Assembly: GCA_032622095.1 (NCBI GenBank)
Contig: CP136061.1
Location: forward strand, 199,384,244-199,448,243
Source: Siphonodentalium dalli
Taxonomy: Eukaryota > Mollusca > Scaphopoda > Gadilida > Siphonodentaliidae
DNA: 64,000 nt
Direction: 5' to 3'
How positions within the stretch are numbered: position 1 is the stretch's first letter; each line of letters opens with the position of its first letter. Below are positions 47,541 to 59,084 of this stretch, piece after piece. The notes below the pieces were generated by a model. That model saw only the letters and a list, made by a program, of their open reading frames with translations. It had not been told where the DNA came from and made no database searches. The translations under genes were made by a program, and so were the position numbers.

Positions 47541-47823
47541 TTAAAGATGTATTCAGAGTTTCAAACCTCAATTTACAACAACATTCTAGGAATTCTAATT
47601 TAGCATCATGATCGCCTTCGTTCCACTGGCAATAATGATGTAAACCAAATGTGATGCCCCTAATTAGACTTGTATATACACCAAACAATACCATTTTGTT
47701 GTTGAAAAGTTAAAAGAATTATTATTGCTGTTCATTTAAACATCGAAATTAGATAAATAAATTGATAGAAAATTCCCTATCAATTCAGGTTGTGTCTTTC
47801 TTATTCAAAAGCGATTATTATTA

Positions 47824-48039
47824 CAGTAATGCCCTAAATAATCGACTCCTTAACCATGCTGAATTATGGGTATTAAATTTTTCAGGATTTATTTGGAAAT
47901 GCGGCTTGTTGCCATTCATCGGAAAGCTCTCACCAAGAGTTTTCCGATGAATGGCAACAAGCCATATTTCCGACTAAATTCTGAAAAATTACCCATAATT
48001 GTGCTGTGGTTAAGCAGTCGATTATTTAGGGCATTAATG
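47824..48039. mobile_element. Family A foldback MITE, full copy
   Basis: 216 bp, TA-flanked. Left arm has a few extra bases (GGGTATTAAATTT). Confidence 0.9.
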
Positions 48040-48164
48040 TACATATTTTCGGAAGTGTTTCCCTCCTTTCTTTGATGTTACCCATAAATTACAAGTCTTA
48101 ATTGGTCAAACATTTTACTTTGTACATCAGAATCAATATTCATACATTTTAAAGTACTAGAACA

Positions 48165-48632
48165 ATTTAGTTTATAGTGTGCCTGTCATTTGCAGAATAA
48201 GGTCCCCAGAGGATGAATTTAGTGGCACTATCCCCATAGCAGGCCGGCATCAGCAAATTCACCGTCTGAGGTCCTCATTCTTCATGGCCTCATCTGCTAT
48301 GGGTGACAGACTCAGATTGAAGTTCCCAAATGGTGAATATTGTGATGTACTCGTATTGGGAATCTAGATTATGCAATGTGTCGTCTGCCAATTTGGGGAT
48401 AAAGAGCACTAAACTATAAAATAAATAGAATCTACATGTATGTGAAGAAGTGTCTATAGAAATTTGATAATAAAGAAATAAAGAAACTTTCCAGAGAAGA
48501 TGAGGCCTAAGCAGAAAGAAGTCCCCAGAGGGTGAATTTTGTGATACTCTTCTGCTATGCGGGGTAACGTCACTAAATTCACCCTCTGGGGACCTCATTC
48601 TGCAAATGACAGGCACACTAAACTCAGGATTG
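48165..48632. mobile_element. Family E palindrome-ended element, full copy
   Basis: End palindromes at about 48196-48286 and 48513-48603. Outer ends TAGTTTATAGTGTGCCTGTC and the complement-like ACAGGCACACTAAACTCAGG. Confidence 0.8.
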
Positions 48633-49199
48633 ATTGAAGGTTAAAAAAAACCTGAAAACCTGTGAGAACCGATGGAATTTATTGTTCTACTCAGTGCACC
48701 CCATAATATTGTGTTGTAAAAGAACAAATATTGAGTAAATGTTTTAACTGGGAGCGCCCTTCACTTGATTAAAGGCACAGATGGCTTTGGTTGTAGATTA
48801 ATTTAGAAATAAAAGTTACCAAATTATGAAAATTTTCTCAAGAATATACTAATAGTATAGTATGAATGCGATACTATCCACAAAACACACTTTGTGTGAG
48901 CCGAGCATTTGTATATACACAGCACGTAAAGTGTGCGATAAGCAAAACACTCAACACTGTGGCCATTTATTTTGGGAGAGTGATTTACAGTGACCCATAC
49001 AATACCGAAATCTTGAGTGGTGAGGATTAACGAGTGCTATACCAGTATGTTGTCAACAAAATGGTGGCAGTTTTAACCACAGTTCACTTATCGGGAAGTT
49101 ATCGCAGACTCTTCACATATTGTACTGTAAAATAATTTGGCTTTTGTTTACATAACACAGCATACGATCTTGACAATAACATACTTTTTACATGATATT
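48633..49199. other. Stretch without recognised gene
   Basis: Runs into the assembly gap. 49140-49199 resembles 35615-35690 (GTTTACATAACA and AACATACT words), so a relative of the 35.3-kb element may be cut by the gap. Confidence 0.4.
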
Positions 49200-49299
49200 N
49201 NNNNNNNNNNNNNNNNNNNNNNNNNNNNNNNNNNNNNNNNNNNNNNNNNNNNNNNNNNNNNNNNNNNNNNNNNNNNNNNNNNNNNNNNNNNNNNNNNNN
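49200..49299. other. Assembly gap (100 N)
   Basis: Exactly 100 N, likely a gap of arbitrary size. Open frames translated across it are meaningless. Confidence 0.98.
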
Positions 49300-49732
49300 A
49301 CTAGGAAAATGCCAACGCTGTGAACCCCGGAAACATAACATTTGCTATAAGATGACATGTCTATATTAAATTGATCTTCTTCCGTATTTCGCTCGGCCTT
49401 CCAGCCACACATTATACCACATCTTTCCGGATGTTTAGTTATACCGTTAATGGGTGCAGTTAATTTGCAAGTCACTATCTGTGCTATCAAGTATCCTTAA
49501 TGCCCATCGGAACGGTTACACTATCGGAAAATCGGAATAGGAATGCGACGAAGGGCGATTACAGTAAACATAACTCTGTTTGGTATGACACGTTGTTTAA
49601 TGGAGACAAACGAAATGATTCACAGAAAACGATCAGCACTTTACTGGAAATGTTCTGATATTGATCAAACGCATTTGTTTATTGAAATATAAATTGAGGT
49701 AATGCGGTCGATGACAACAGACGGCGTATATT

Positions 49733-50285
49733 TTGAATATTTTAACTTGCATATCGATCCCATGCAGGGACGTGACCAGATGGTCTCCATTGGGTGCAGG
49801 TCCAACTTTTCTAAGCATGAAAAGCTTTAACCGCACAATTTCTGGCAAACTACGCGACGTATACATACAAGAATGGTGGACCACAATATCTAAATCAAGC
49901 AAGTACGCATTTTACCGGATATAGAGCCAAACTTTGAAACAGAGAATTATCTAACCCTAGATGATAACAGATCAGTTAACTATATTATGGCCTTCCGGGC
50001 AAGAAACCACAAACTCCCTATAGAACATGGTACTTGGACAAATACGGATTACTCAGACCGAATGTGCACACTATGTAATCTTGAAATCGGCGACGAATAT
50101 CACATGGTACTGAAATGTAGGGAACTTAATTAACTTAGAATAAAATACCTGAAACCCTACTACTACCAGAGACCTAACACTCACAAACTAGCCGCTCTTT
50201 TCAACTCCCGAAATCAAAAGACAGTTAAAAATCTATCAGTATTTATTACGAAGATCCTAGAAATATTCAGGTCCGCCTGAGGCTT
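49733..50285 (+). pseudogene. LINE-b ORF2 C-terminal fragment, decayed
   Basis: Closely related to the minus-strand copy at 59472-59957. DVYIQEWWTTISKSSKYAFY is in one frame, followed by a frameshift near 49920. The rest includes MCTLCNLEIGDEYHMVLKC, the C-x2-C-x8-H-x4-C zinc knuckle, and an in-frame stop after CRELN. No reverse transcriptase part. The coding end at about 50280 is followed at once by an inserted TIR element, and the LINE 3' UTR resumes at 52704. Confidence 0.8.
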
Positions 50286-50353
50286 ATGGTGCGTTCACAT
50301 GACGGGCAAGAAAATATCAGGTATGCCCCATGTGACTTACTTGACCAATGCAT

Positions 50354-50514
50354 AGAGAGTAATCAATTGGTTCCGAGTATTACGTTAAATAATTCACGAG
50401 AGGTGAGAGACGTCGGTAAGAAACGAGTGCGCGTTAGCGCACGAGTTTCTTGCCCAAACGTCTCTCGCCTCGAGTGAATTATTGAACGTAATTCTCGGAA
50501 CTAATTGATTACTC
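50354..50514. repeat. Large imperfect palindrome
   Basis: Arms of about 75 bp, from AGAGTAATCAATT..GTTCCGAG to the loop GTGCGCGTTAGCGCAC, mirrored through CTCGGAACTAATTGATTACT. Confidence 0.85.
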
Positions 50515-51510
50515 TATTTATTACACTTCTGCATCAATTTGGTTCGCCAAATATGATTAAAACACACAGAATGAATGCTTAAAAGTCCCGATGTGGATAA
50601 AGGTCAACCATAGAAAATTCAGTCTAGATCAGTAAGCGACGTAACGTCAATGACGTCACGGGAAATGACATAATTCACTAGTGACATTACCAATTTTAAT
50701 TAACAGCGTTTTCAATGGAAATCGCGCATAGGAGTGTAATAAAAAAAAATAATACAGGAAAATATCCAATGGAGGCAGTGCGCTGATATGTTGTCGCCTG
50801 TGGGTGATATGAGTTCACCACTCATGGTGGTTATCGGTATCCGTTAAATAATCTCAAGGGGATACGATGGTAACCGTTCACGCACTCGAGTTATGATCAA
50901 TCACATAGTATCGTCTGTTTCAACAACTTTTTAGATGAGTTGACAGAATCGCTGAAGTATTATATGGATGTGTGTAGGGACGTATATCTATAGAGGATGT
51001 TCATGTTGGATTTCCAACTACAATCCCCCCTTGAACCAGGCCCAAATACCAAGATCACATAATTAAATTTGCACCCCTCCCCTCGGCTTTGAATTTCCCA
51101 CCTGGTACCTCACATGCCTTGTTTTTAAATTGAAATTTTGACTGAACACCGGGGAGGGAGGGACCTCCAAGATATTTCAAACCACTATTTTGACCAAAAG
51201 TAATAGAAATGTAAATGTTGGTCTAAAACAACAAATTCCACATGCATTACTGGTTGGAAAATCAGACTACCAGAACAATCTCAACTCATTGTTGGTGTGA
51301 AATTTCCAACTAATATTTTGTCAGGTTTTAAATTTCCAACAAGTGAAAACTTTGACCATAGTGAGAGGGGGTCCCATGTCAACACATGCACTACTGTATA
51401 TTTGGTAATGTAATATACACCACAACCCCGCAAACCAAGCCAAAACTTCATATGGGGTCTCGGTGGGGATGGGGGTCATCCGATTGCCACAAAACCATAC
51501 TAATTTTTGT

Positions 51511-51757
51511 CATCCCACATATGCATGTACTTTGAAATTATAACAGGCGTGAACCTATTTCCAAATGACGTGACCATTTTATCATAAATCGAAGGTTTTT
51601 ATGCACGAGAGCAGCAACGTGGCTTCATGTCGGTGGGTGCCTCATCCCACCCGACTACGGTAATATTATATATGTTGAGTTGGAAATTTCATAATGTAAT
51701 GAATTGCCAATATGGACTATAGGTTGTTTACCGGCCGCAATTCACTTGAACCACCAT
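51511..51757 (+). repeat. 245-bp direct duplication, copy 1
   Basis: Starts CATCCCACATATGCATGTAC and ends CACTTGAACCACCAT. Copy 2 begins exactly 800 bp downstream. Confidence 0.95.
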
Positions 51758-52310
51758 TATATAATCTTTAATGCCTCCGCATGGGAGAGTAATATTTACA
51801 TACACATTTATACAAATACATATATGATGATGGCGTGTGCGTTGGCGTGGAGAAGTATGGATGAAGAGAGATGGAGCGATAGCGTGTAGTAGTTTAGTGG
51901 TAGTAAGAATGTAGTGATGGTCGCAGGGGACCGTAGAAGAGTATAGTATATGGATATAGTAAAGTAGGCGAAATAGAAATGATCAGATAGAGCAATTGTT
52001 TCTATAACACGTTCATGACAGATGTCATTTGCAAACTATGTGAATCGTCAGATTGTTGTGTTGTTCCCCATATTAGCACAGGCATGCAGCAGAAATGTTG
52101 CTGAATCAAGGATTATATATTCGAGATTTTCTGCTGATCCCGCGAATGGCACTGACGGAGGTCCTCCGAGAATTAAAGCCATCAGTTTTTGTATGGATAG
52201 TGATGTGAGATACAGATATAGATCGATGCCATATTTGTTGATGATCATAGTCCAGTAGACATCCCGCATTTGGATCATAACGTCAGCTCTGCATGTCGAA
52301 AGTGCGTGTT

Positions 52311-52552
52311 CATCCCACATATGCATGTACTTTGAAATTATAACAGGCGTGAACCTATTTCCAAATGACGTGACCATTTTATCATAAATCGAAGGTTTTT
52401 ATGCACGAGAGCAGCAACGTGGCTTCATGTCGGTGGGTGCCTCATCCCACCCGACTACGGTAATATATGTTGAGTTGGAAATTTCATAATGTAATGAATT
52501 GCCAATATGGACTATAGGTTGTTTACCGGCCGCAATTCACTTGAACCACCAT
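52311..52552 (+). repeat. 245-bp direct duplication, copy 2
   Basis: Nearly identical to 51511-51757, lacking about 5 bp in the TAATATTATATATG stretch. The duplication occurred inside the AT-flanked element. Confidence 0.95.
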
Positions 52553-52703
52553 GACTAATACTGCTCCGATTGGGCTCAATCAACGCTATCAAAACCGCCG
52601 CGTTTTTACGAGCGTAATCTATGCAGCAAGAAAATAACAGAGTACAATTGTACCTGATATTTTCTTGCAGATATTTTCTTGCAGCTTCATGTGAACGCAC
52701 CAT

Positions 52704-52883
52704 TGCCACCCGCCTGACATATTGAAACAACCGAATACCGTCCAACATTTCTATATTCTATTATTATGCCATATATAATATATACATGTATACCTGTACT
52801 GAAATATATTGTATATTATATCCATATATATATATATATATGTAATGTCCTAACGTGACGATCAGAATAAACTAATTGAATTG
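52704..52883 (+). mobile_element. LINE-b 3' UTR and tail
   Basis: Ends GACGATCAGAATAAAC, then TAATTGAATTGAA, the same 3' end as the minus-strand LINE copy finishing at about 59085. Confidence 0.8.
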
Positions 52884-52919
52884 AACTTAGAATTTCCCAC
52901 ACTACGCTTCACTCGTTAA

Positions 52920-53145
52920 CCCTTGCTATACAAAATGAATTCTCACATTCAGTTATAAAAGAATATATTACTTAGAATGGTATACTATTCATTTTGGAAT
53001 GATGTTTCGTGTGATACAAGCATACGACAGATAACACATTTACAGAATGAGTCCTAGTTATTGACGGGAAATGTTCACATAATAAGTTCAATTGTCGTTT
53101 TGTTGAACTTATTGTCTGAAAATTTCCTATGGGATAACTAGTAGT
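52920..53145. mobile_element. Family H MITE
   Basis: TTAA at 52916-52919, then CCCTTGCTATACAAAATGAA. Contains AAGTTCAA..TTGTTGAACTTATTGTCTG. Right end degenerate. Confidence 0.65.
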
Positions 53146-53304
53146 AATTATAATGAAAATTAATTTATGGCTGGAGTCATAAAATCATTTTCATTATAAT
53201 TGTCATGTTGTTTGCATCGTTCATAGAGCACAAGGGTGTATTTTGCACTCATCCATGGCTCAAGTTCATTCATTTGTTGCATATTTTCTGTTGAGTATAA
53301 AAGG

Positions 53305-53692
53305 GGTATTCGGGACATGGTAGAACAAAAATAAAATTTTGACTTTATTAACTCAAAATTTTGACTTTTTATCTCGAAATTTTGACTTTCAAAGTAAAAA
53401 TTTTGACTTTTTAACTCAAAATTTTGACTTTTTAGAATTTTCTAAAAATAGAATAAGCAGTGTGATTCTATTATAAAAAGTCAAAATTTTGACTTTGAAA
53501 GTCAAAATTTTGAGTTTGAAAGTCAAAAGTTTTAGATATAAAGTCAAAATTTTGACTTAGAAAGTCGAAATTTCTAGATAAAAAGTCAAAATTTTGAGTT
53601 TGAAAGTCAAAATTTCTAGATAAAAAGTCAAAATTTTGAGTTTATAAAGTCAAAATTTTGACTTTATTTTTTTTCTACCATGTCCCGAATAC
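53305..53692. mobile_element. Foldback element built from a self-complementary 16-mer
   Basis: Ends are inverted GTATTCGGGACATGGTAGA. Between them AGTCAAAATTTTGACT-like units repeat many times, with TTTGA, TTTAGATA or TATCTAGA spacers, on both sides of a short AT-rich centre (about 53437-53472). Every unit is its own complement, so strands can pair in many registers. No coding content. Confidence 0.85.
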
Positions 53693-54137
53693 TCTTCTTT
53701 AGGTTTATCATCAAATCCTTCTAAAGATAAAAATTCATCCGATAATCCCATGAACAGTAACAAGCGGGCGCAAATTACGTTTACGTATCATATTACATAT
53801 TATCTTTCGGGTCAGTTTTACGTGCTATTTTTAGAACAGAAACTTCAGGCGCATTAGGAGCGTAGCAAGAGAGGTGGACTCTATATTGTTAGCACTCCCC
53901 ATCAAGGGGGGGGGGGACTCTATGTTGTTACTCCCCAACAAAGGGGGAACTCTATATTGTTAGCACTCCCTATCAATATACAAGGCAAAATGCTATTTTT
54001 ATTCAGATAGTTTGTAGGAATATACCACTTAATTATGCCTTTATAGATAAATAATATACCCAATTTTCTGTTTTGTCTGTTAATTCACAGAAAAGGGTAA
54101 TTGTAGCCTTGAATTCTGGTTTTATAAACAAATATGT
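53693..54137. other. Stretch without recognised gene
   Basis: Holds a threefold short repeat around ACTCTATATTGTTAGCACTC (53878-53972) with a G run. No gene. Confidence 0.5.
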
Positions 54138-54551
54138 TTAACCACCCCTAAATTACTATTTCTTTGGCTTCAGGGGTAAAAAATATTTGATTCGAGTCGA
54201 GGAACCCACCCATCAAAGCTCAGAGTGATCAGATATTGATTTTTGAACTTTGTTATTTCTCGAGATACATGTGTACTAATAATTGCCCCAGAAACACTTA
54301 CTCAAACGGACGAAGATGGATAACTCTAAAATCAAGTGGTAATAATAAAGCAATTTTGACCGAGACCATCCTTTTAACGGCCTGTTTCTGGGTCACAAAC
54401 AATAGAAATAACAAAGACGACTTTTTTCTGGGCCACAAATAAGTACATATTTCGAGAAATGGGTGGGTTCCTCGACTCGAATCACATATTTTTTGCCCCC
54501 CGAAGCCAAATAAATAGTCATTTGGGAGTCGTTAATTCGGATTATGCATCT
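54138..54551. mobile_element. Family G MITE, full-length
   Basis: TTAA at right (54552-54555) and a TTAA-like left edge. Long inverted arms from CCTAAATTACTATTTCTTTG and ATTTGATTCGAGTCGAGGAA to their complements. Confidence 0.75.
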
Positions 54552-54602
54552 TTAATTATTTTTGCTAATATGTCATGATCACTAAAAATATGTCAATGTT
54601 TA

Positions 54603-54812
54603 ACCCATTCTTTACTAAACCCTAACTTTTATAGGAAATGATCAGATAATAAGTTCAACAAAACAACTGAAGAATCCCTCCAATAAATAGGACACCTTAT
54701 GTTACTTGTATCATCTGTCGTCTGCTTACTGTTCGCGAACCCCCCTCAAGAGAATAATAGTGCATTCCAGTGTATACTCATAACTTAGTGGAGGAATCCA
54801 TTTAGTATATAT
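54603..54812. mobile_element. Family H MITE
   Basis: TTAA at 54599-54602, then CCCATTCTTTACTAAACCC. Right arm GAATAATAGTGCATTCCAGT, GTATACTC, then GAATCCATTTAGTATA. Confidence 0.65.
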
Positions 54813-54986
54813 ATATAGTAAATATAGATATAAATCCCAATTTGGCATTCATTATTATTTCATCGACCAAAGCAAAACCTCTTTAATTTGATTCTGTATG
54901 TTGTCGTAACAGAATGTTTGGGAGCCTGAATAACCTTTAAGATTTATTGACAATAATCTAAGCTCTCATACGTCAGGCAGGAGTGA

Positions 54987-55089
54987 CAGCTTTCTGATGA
55001 ATGGCAACAAGCCATATTTCCGACTAAATCCTGAAAAATTACCCGTAATTCTGCTGTGGTTAAGGAGTCGATTATTTAGGGCATTACTG
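54987..55089. mobile_element. Family A MITE, right half
   Basis: AGCTTTCTGATGAATGGCAA to GGGCATTACTG, then TA. Confidence 0.85.
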
Positions 55090-56097
55090 TAATAGGGTCA
55101 TATAGGATGATCGTTTTGACACAACTAGGAAGTGTCATGGTGGGAACAAATATGTGTTTATAAATTTAAGTTGCTCTATTCCATTACCGTGCTTGATGCT
55201 TTGGCGAAAGATGCCGAACCCAAATCAGAAGGACCAATTGGCCAGGCTAACGGGGTGCTTTACTCAAATGTTGTTATTTGTTTCTATAGTCTCTGATTCG
55301 TAGAGTAAGATTCCTTATTTGACTGTCTGTTGAGTACGAAGTAATGTTACAGATGGCATATAAGCCGCACCCGAGTACATGGTATCACCAACCCGGAAGG
55401 TATCACCAAACCGGACTGAATGGGAAAGAATTTTTTACGTATATAAATGTATTTACTGAGGTTCAACCTAGATTGAGATTTGGCATGTTAATGGTTAGTA
55501 AATGTCTGACTGGACATAATTGGTCACAGACCATAAACATAGCTCACCGATCTAATCATCGTATGCTCCTCCGAGCCTCCTCGTGCACAATCATCTACCT
55601 GAATCAACTCGGTCAATCTTGGCAATGTTATAGACATACAACGCTCGGGTCCCCCCACACCATACCTTCTTGAGTGCTTATTTACTGGGAATTATTCGTT
55701 AAATAATCTGATTGAACGTTGTCATTGTTTCGTTTACCATCTGTTCATTGCATTGTGAATTGTCCATATATAGTCATGTATAATATGATCAAAGCCAGCC
55801 CAGGCCGACCTGAGTCGTTTTCCTTTAATACAATATATCAAATCTCATTGGTAGTTGTTATTCAGTAAATAGTTTATGTTCGTTTGAGGGAAGCGAGTTA
55901 GAACATAATATGTGTGTTTCTCATCGTAAAGCAGACAACGGACAAAATATATGTGCGTCCATACGAAGCAGGAATACTCACCGGTGTCAGTCGGTTATCC
56001 CAGATGTAACCATTTACCAATTTTTAGCGAATTATTTCAATAGTGTTTTTGCTTTTGGTCTCTCAAAGTTTCGAGAAAATCTATTCAATAGTATAAC
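55090..56097. other. Stretch without recognised gene
   Basis: A 109-codon frame (55344-55673, +) has no domain. Nothing else recognised. Confidence 0.35.
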
Positions 56098-56620
56098 CAG
56101 GTCTGGCAATTCCCAAATATAGCTACAATAGCCATATGTAGCGATTGTAGCTAAATATGGCTATTGATGATGGATGAATCTGGTTGAAGAGAGATAACCA
56201 AATCTAACAAAATCATTTAATCATACAAGAACATGATTTGGTTATACTCTTAGTAAATTAATCTTGTTTGCCATTTGCATGTATATGTAACAAAATATTC
56301 AAACATTTTAACTTTTTCCTGACACCTGTACCTAAATAGAAGAAGCATAGATCATATATGGATGGATCTGAGTCGCATTTCACATAGCATAACCAAGATG
56401 CATGATCTTAGCTATGCTTCTCTGATATTCTGCAAGCTGGTGCAACCGAAATGTCTTTGGTAGTTGTTTCATAAGCTATAACAACATAATATCCCTCACC
56501 TTAGTTGCAACAGATCGCGGTAACGCTTGCATGCAATGCAAATTGGTAAAATATTGTTTACGATAGTCAAATGTAGCTACATGTAGCTATTGTATCTATA
56601 ACTGGGAATTGCTAGACCTG
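56098..56620. mobile_element. Probable non-autonomous hAT element, TAGCTA-rich ends
   Basis: Inverted ends CAGGTCTGGCAATTCCCA and CAGGTCTAGCAATTCCCA (right end, complement). Near both ends lie TAGCTAC, GTAGCTA and CAATAGC words. No clean 8-bp duplication is visible (flanks GTATAAC and ATAACCCC), so the assignment rests on end sequence and layout. Confidence 0.55.
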
Positions 56621-57429
56621 ATAACCCCTGGCCTTCCACACTGCCGACAATTTGCTGGTATTTAGCTGAATATTTAATGAAGCGTCGGATTGAACAGAGT
56701 TTTAAAATCCCGTGTCAGTCTATATATAGATATTTAGATCAAGATGTCACTAACACCGGATCTTCTGTGCAGTAAATACCCATAGTACTTGCAGAGTTAT
56801 GGAGAGTTTTTCGCGTGGTTTCGTGTGTATCTGAGACTTAATTAATTTATTTGAACATCCATCTCAGCAGTATATAATGTGCGTATTCAAACATAGGTGA
56901 ATGGAAGATGAAGTATATATAAGGCCTTGATCACACGAACATGCATGATGTCGTTTCAGATATCCGGTTAGACCCCACATGGCGAAACGATACGATGCGA
57001 TGAGTATATAATATGTAAGGCACAGCCAATAACATAAATTATATTAAGGACGTTGCTCTGCCCACATAAAATGTAGCCAATCCATCGCACATGCATGCAT
57101 TCAAGTGAGCAAAAGCAATGTTAATTCTGATACAAAACTTCGCCAAAAAATATATATATAACTGGATTGAAAAATATTCATCTCTTTGCAAGAACAATTA
57201 TATTGATTTATTGATTTATTGCATAAGTCACATAACAGTGAAACAAGCAAAACGTATATACACTATGTACACAACTTTGAATATCACATTAATCATTGTT
57301 CATTTCATATACACAGGAGTAATTAAATTAGATTACACAATAATAGGCGATAAACTTAACAAGTATGATAATTACATGTCTTCACCCATAACAATAAATG
57401 ATTTCGATTATATAGTATAAGACACCTTC
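56621..57429. other. Stretch without recognised gene
   Basis: A 100-codon AT-rich frame (57118-57420, +) lies next to the following element. No domain, probably chance. Confidence 0.35.
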
Positions 57430-57433
57430 TTAA

Positions 57434-58567
57434 CTCTTTCACTGCCGATCGCGACTTGAGTCGAATTACCCATACACTGCCGATCGCGACTTGAGTCGAA
57501 TCCTGACACCTTCGTCCCGTAACATCAATCCATGGGAAGTAACTTTATATTATTCTGTGAAAACACTGTACGTGATGTAATCAATTTTGTAACGAGAAAC
57601 TCCCGGTTTATTTTTTTTATATTTCGGGATGTCGGCCATCATGTTTTGTAATTAAGTGTCGCGGTCACGTGACCCTCCTGGTATAGAAGTGTTTTCCATT
57701 CCACAGAGACCAATACCTACATGCATAACACTTTTCAGGAATATACCTCTGCATATACAAAAGTTATTGCGAAATACCCAATAATATATTTATTTAGCAG
57801 AAATATACTAACTTGTTTTCGGTTCTCAATACTAACACAAACTTACATACCAAATGTCGTCAAAATATCTCTGCAGATACAAAAGTTATTGAGAAATAAT
57901 GCATTTTCCTTATATTTCGGTGTGGCGGCCATCTTGTTTTGTGATAATGTGGTCACGGGCTCGTGACCCTCATGTGGTCACGGTCTCTTGACACTGGCAG
58001 ACTGCGAAGTGTTTTCAATTCGCAATTCCAATATCTAACTCTGCACCAAGTTCCACGAACATACCTATACAGATACAAAAGTTATTGAGAAATACCCAAT
58101 CAATATGTATTTAGCAGCAATACTACTAACATTATCTTATATTTCGGGATGGCGGCCATCCTGTTTTGTGGTCATATGATCGTGACACTGGCGGACTTGA
58201 ACATATTTTCTATTCCCAATACTGATACTTACTTACATGCCAATTTAAGTTAAGTTTCATGAAAATATCTCTACAAATACAAAAGTTATTGAGAAATACT
58301 GAAATTTTCTTATATTTTGGGGTGGCGGCCATCTTGTTTGTGGTCACGTGATTGTTGTCACGTGACAATGGTGGACTGTGATGTGTTTTCGATTCCCCAG
58401 ACCAATACCTACATGCATACCAAGTTTCATGAAAATAGCTAGGCAGATACAAAAGTTATTGAGAAATACCCATTTCATATGTATTTAGCAGCAATATGCT
58501 ACATGCATATGTATAGTATGCTTGGCAGTGGCAGATATGTCTGTGGTGCTGCATGGCAGTGAAAGAG
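57434..58567. mobile_element. TTAA-flanked piggyBac-like element with degenerate tandem array
   Basis: Perfect inverted ends CTCTTTCACTGCC with TTAA at 57430-57433 and 58568-58571. Interior: five loosely repeated units marked by ACAAAAGTTATTG.GAAATA near 57756, 57880, 58075, 58278 and 58449. Most units include GGCGGCCATCTTG-like and GGTCACGTGA-like words. A doubled GATCGCGACTTGAGTCGAAT lies at the left. No transposase. Confidence 0.85.
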
Positions 58568-58571
58568 TTAA

Positions 58572-59084
58572 AGGCACACCTTAGGAATATACATAGTCTT
58601 TGTATGAGGCTTATATTATGTACACGTTTTCTGTCTGATCATTTCCCAATCACGGAGTAACGTGGATTAGCTTGATTTTGAACTGACAGCGGGTAGAATG
58701 GGTCGATTAAAATAAAATTTGGTGTGAGTTGAATGCGATTGTTGATTGCACCAATAATTTTATCTACGCATTCCACAGCGCAACGAAATATTTTCATTGG
58801 ACGATACGGTAGTTCCAAGCGTTTGTCTATAAACAATCTGTAACGTGACGTTTTTTATGTTTGTTTACATAATCAAAGGTGGGTACAAACGTGACAACAA
58901 GTTCAAGTTCAATGTTTTATTTACTCAAATCACAGTACGTGACACAACAGACATATTTATAATTATACAGTGCATGGTATGTCATTGGTGCAATATTCAA
59001 ATTCGACAACAACAGAAATGGGTATGATAACAACGTATTCTATACGCACATAATGTGCGAATGGGATGGTGGGGTTGGTAAGGT
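58572..59084. other. Stretch without recognised gene
   Basis: Nothing recognised. Confidence 0.35.

Larger units (their letters stand above)
50288..52701. mobile_element. TIR element inserted in the LINE 3' UTR
   Basis: Ends are inverted GGTGCGTTCACATGA, with GCAAGAAAATATC further in, and AT lies on both sides (50286-50287 and 52702-52703). Its absence from the related LINE at 59.4 kb confirms that it is an insertion. The 2.4-kb interior has no transposase frame. It contains a 160-bp palindrome and a 245-bp duplication. Superfamily not assigned; an AT target with GGTGCGTTCACA-type ends would suit ISL2EU-like elements. Confidence 0.7.

Noticed and set aside
49099-49490. Frames spanning the N run
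   Set aside because: They read through an assembly gap.
57118-57420. 100-codon AT-rich plus-strand frame
   Set aside because: Rich in Ile/Tyr/Asn/Lys as expected for AT-rich noncoding sequence; no homology recognised.
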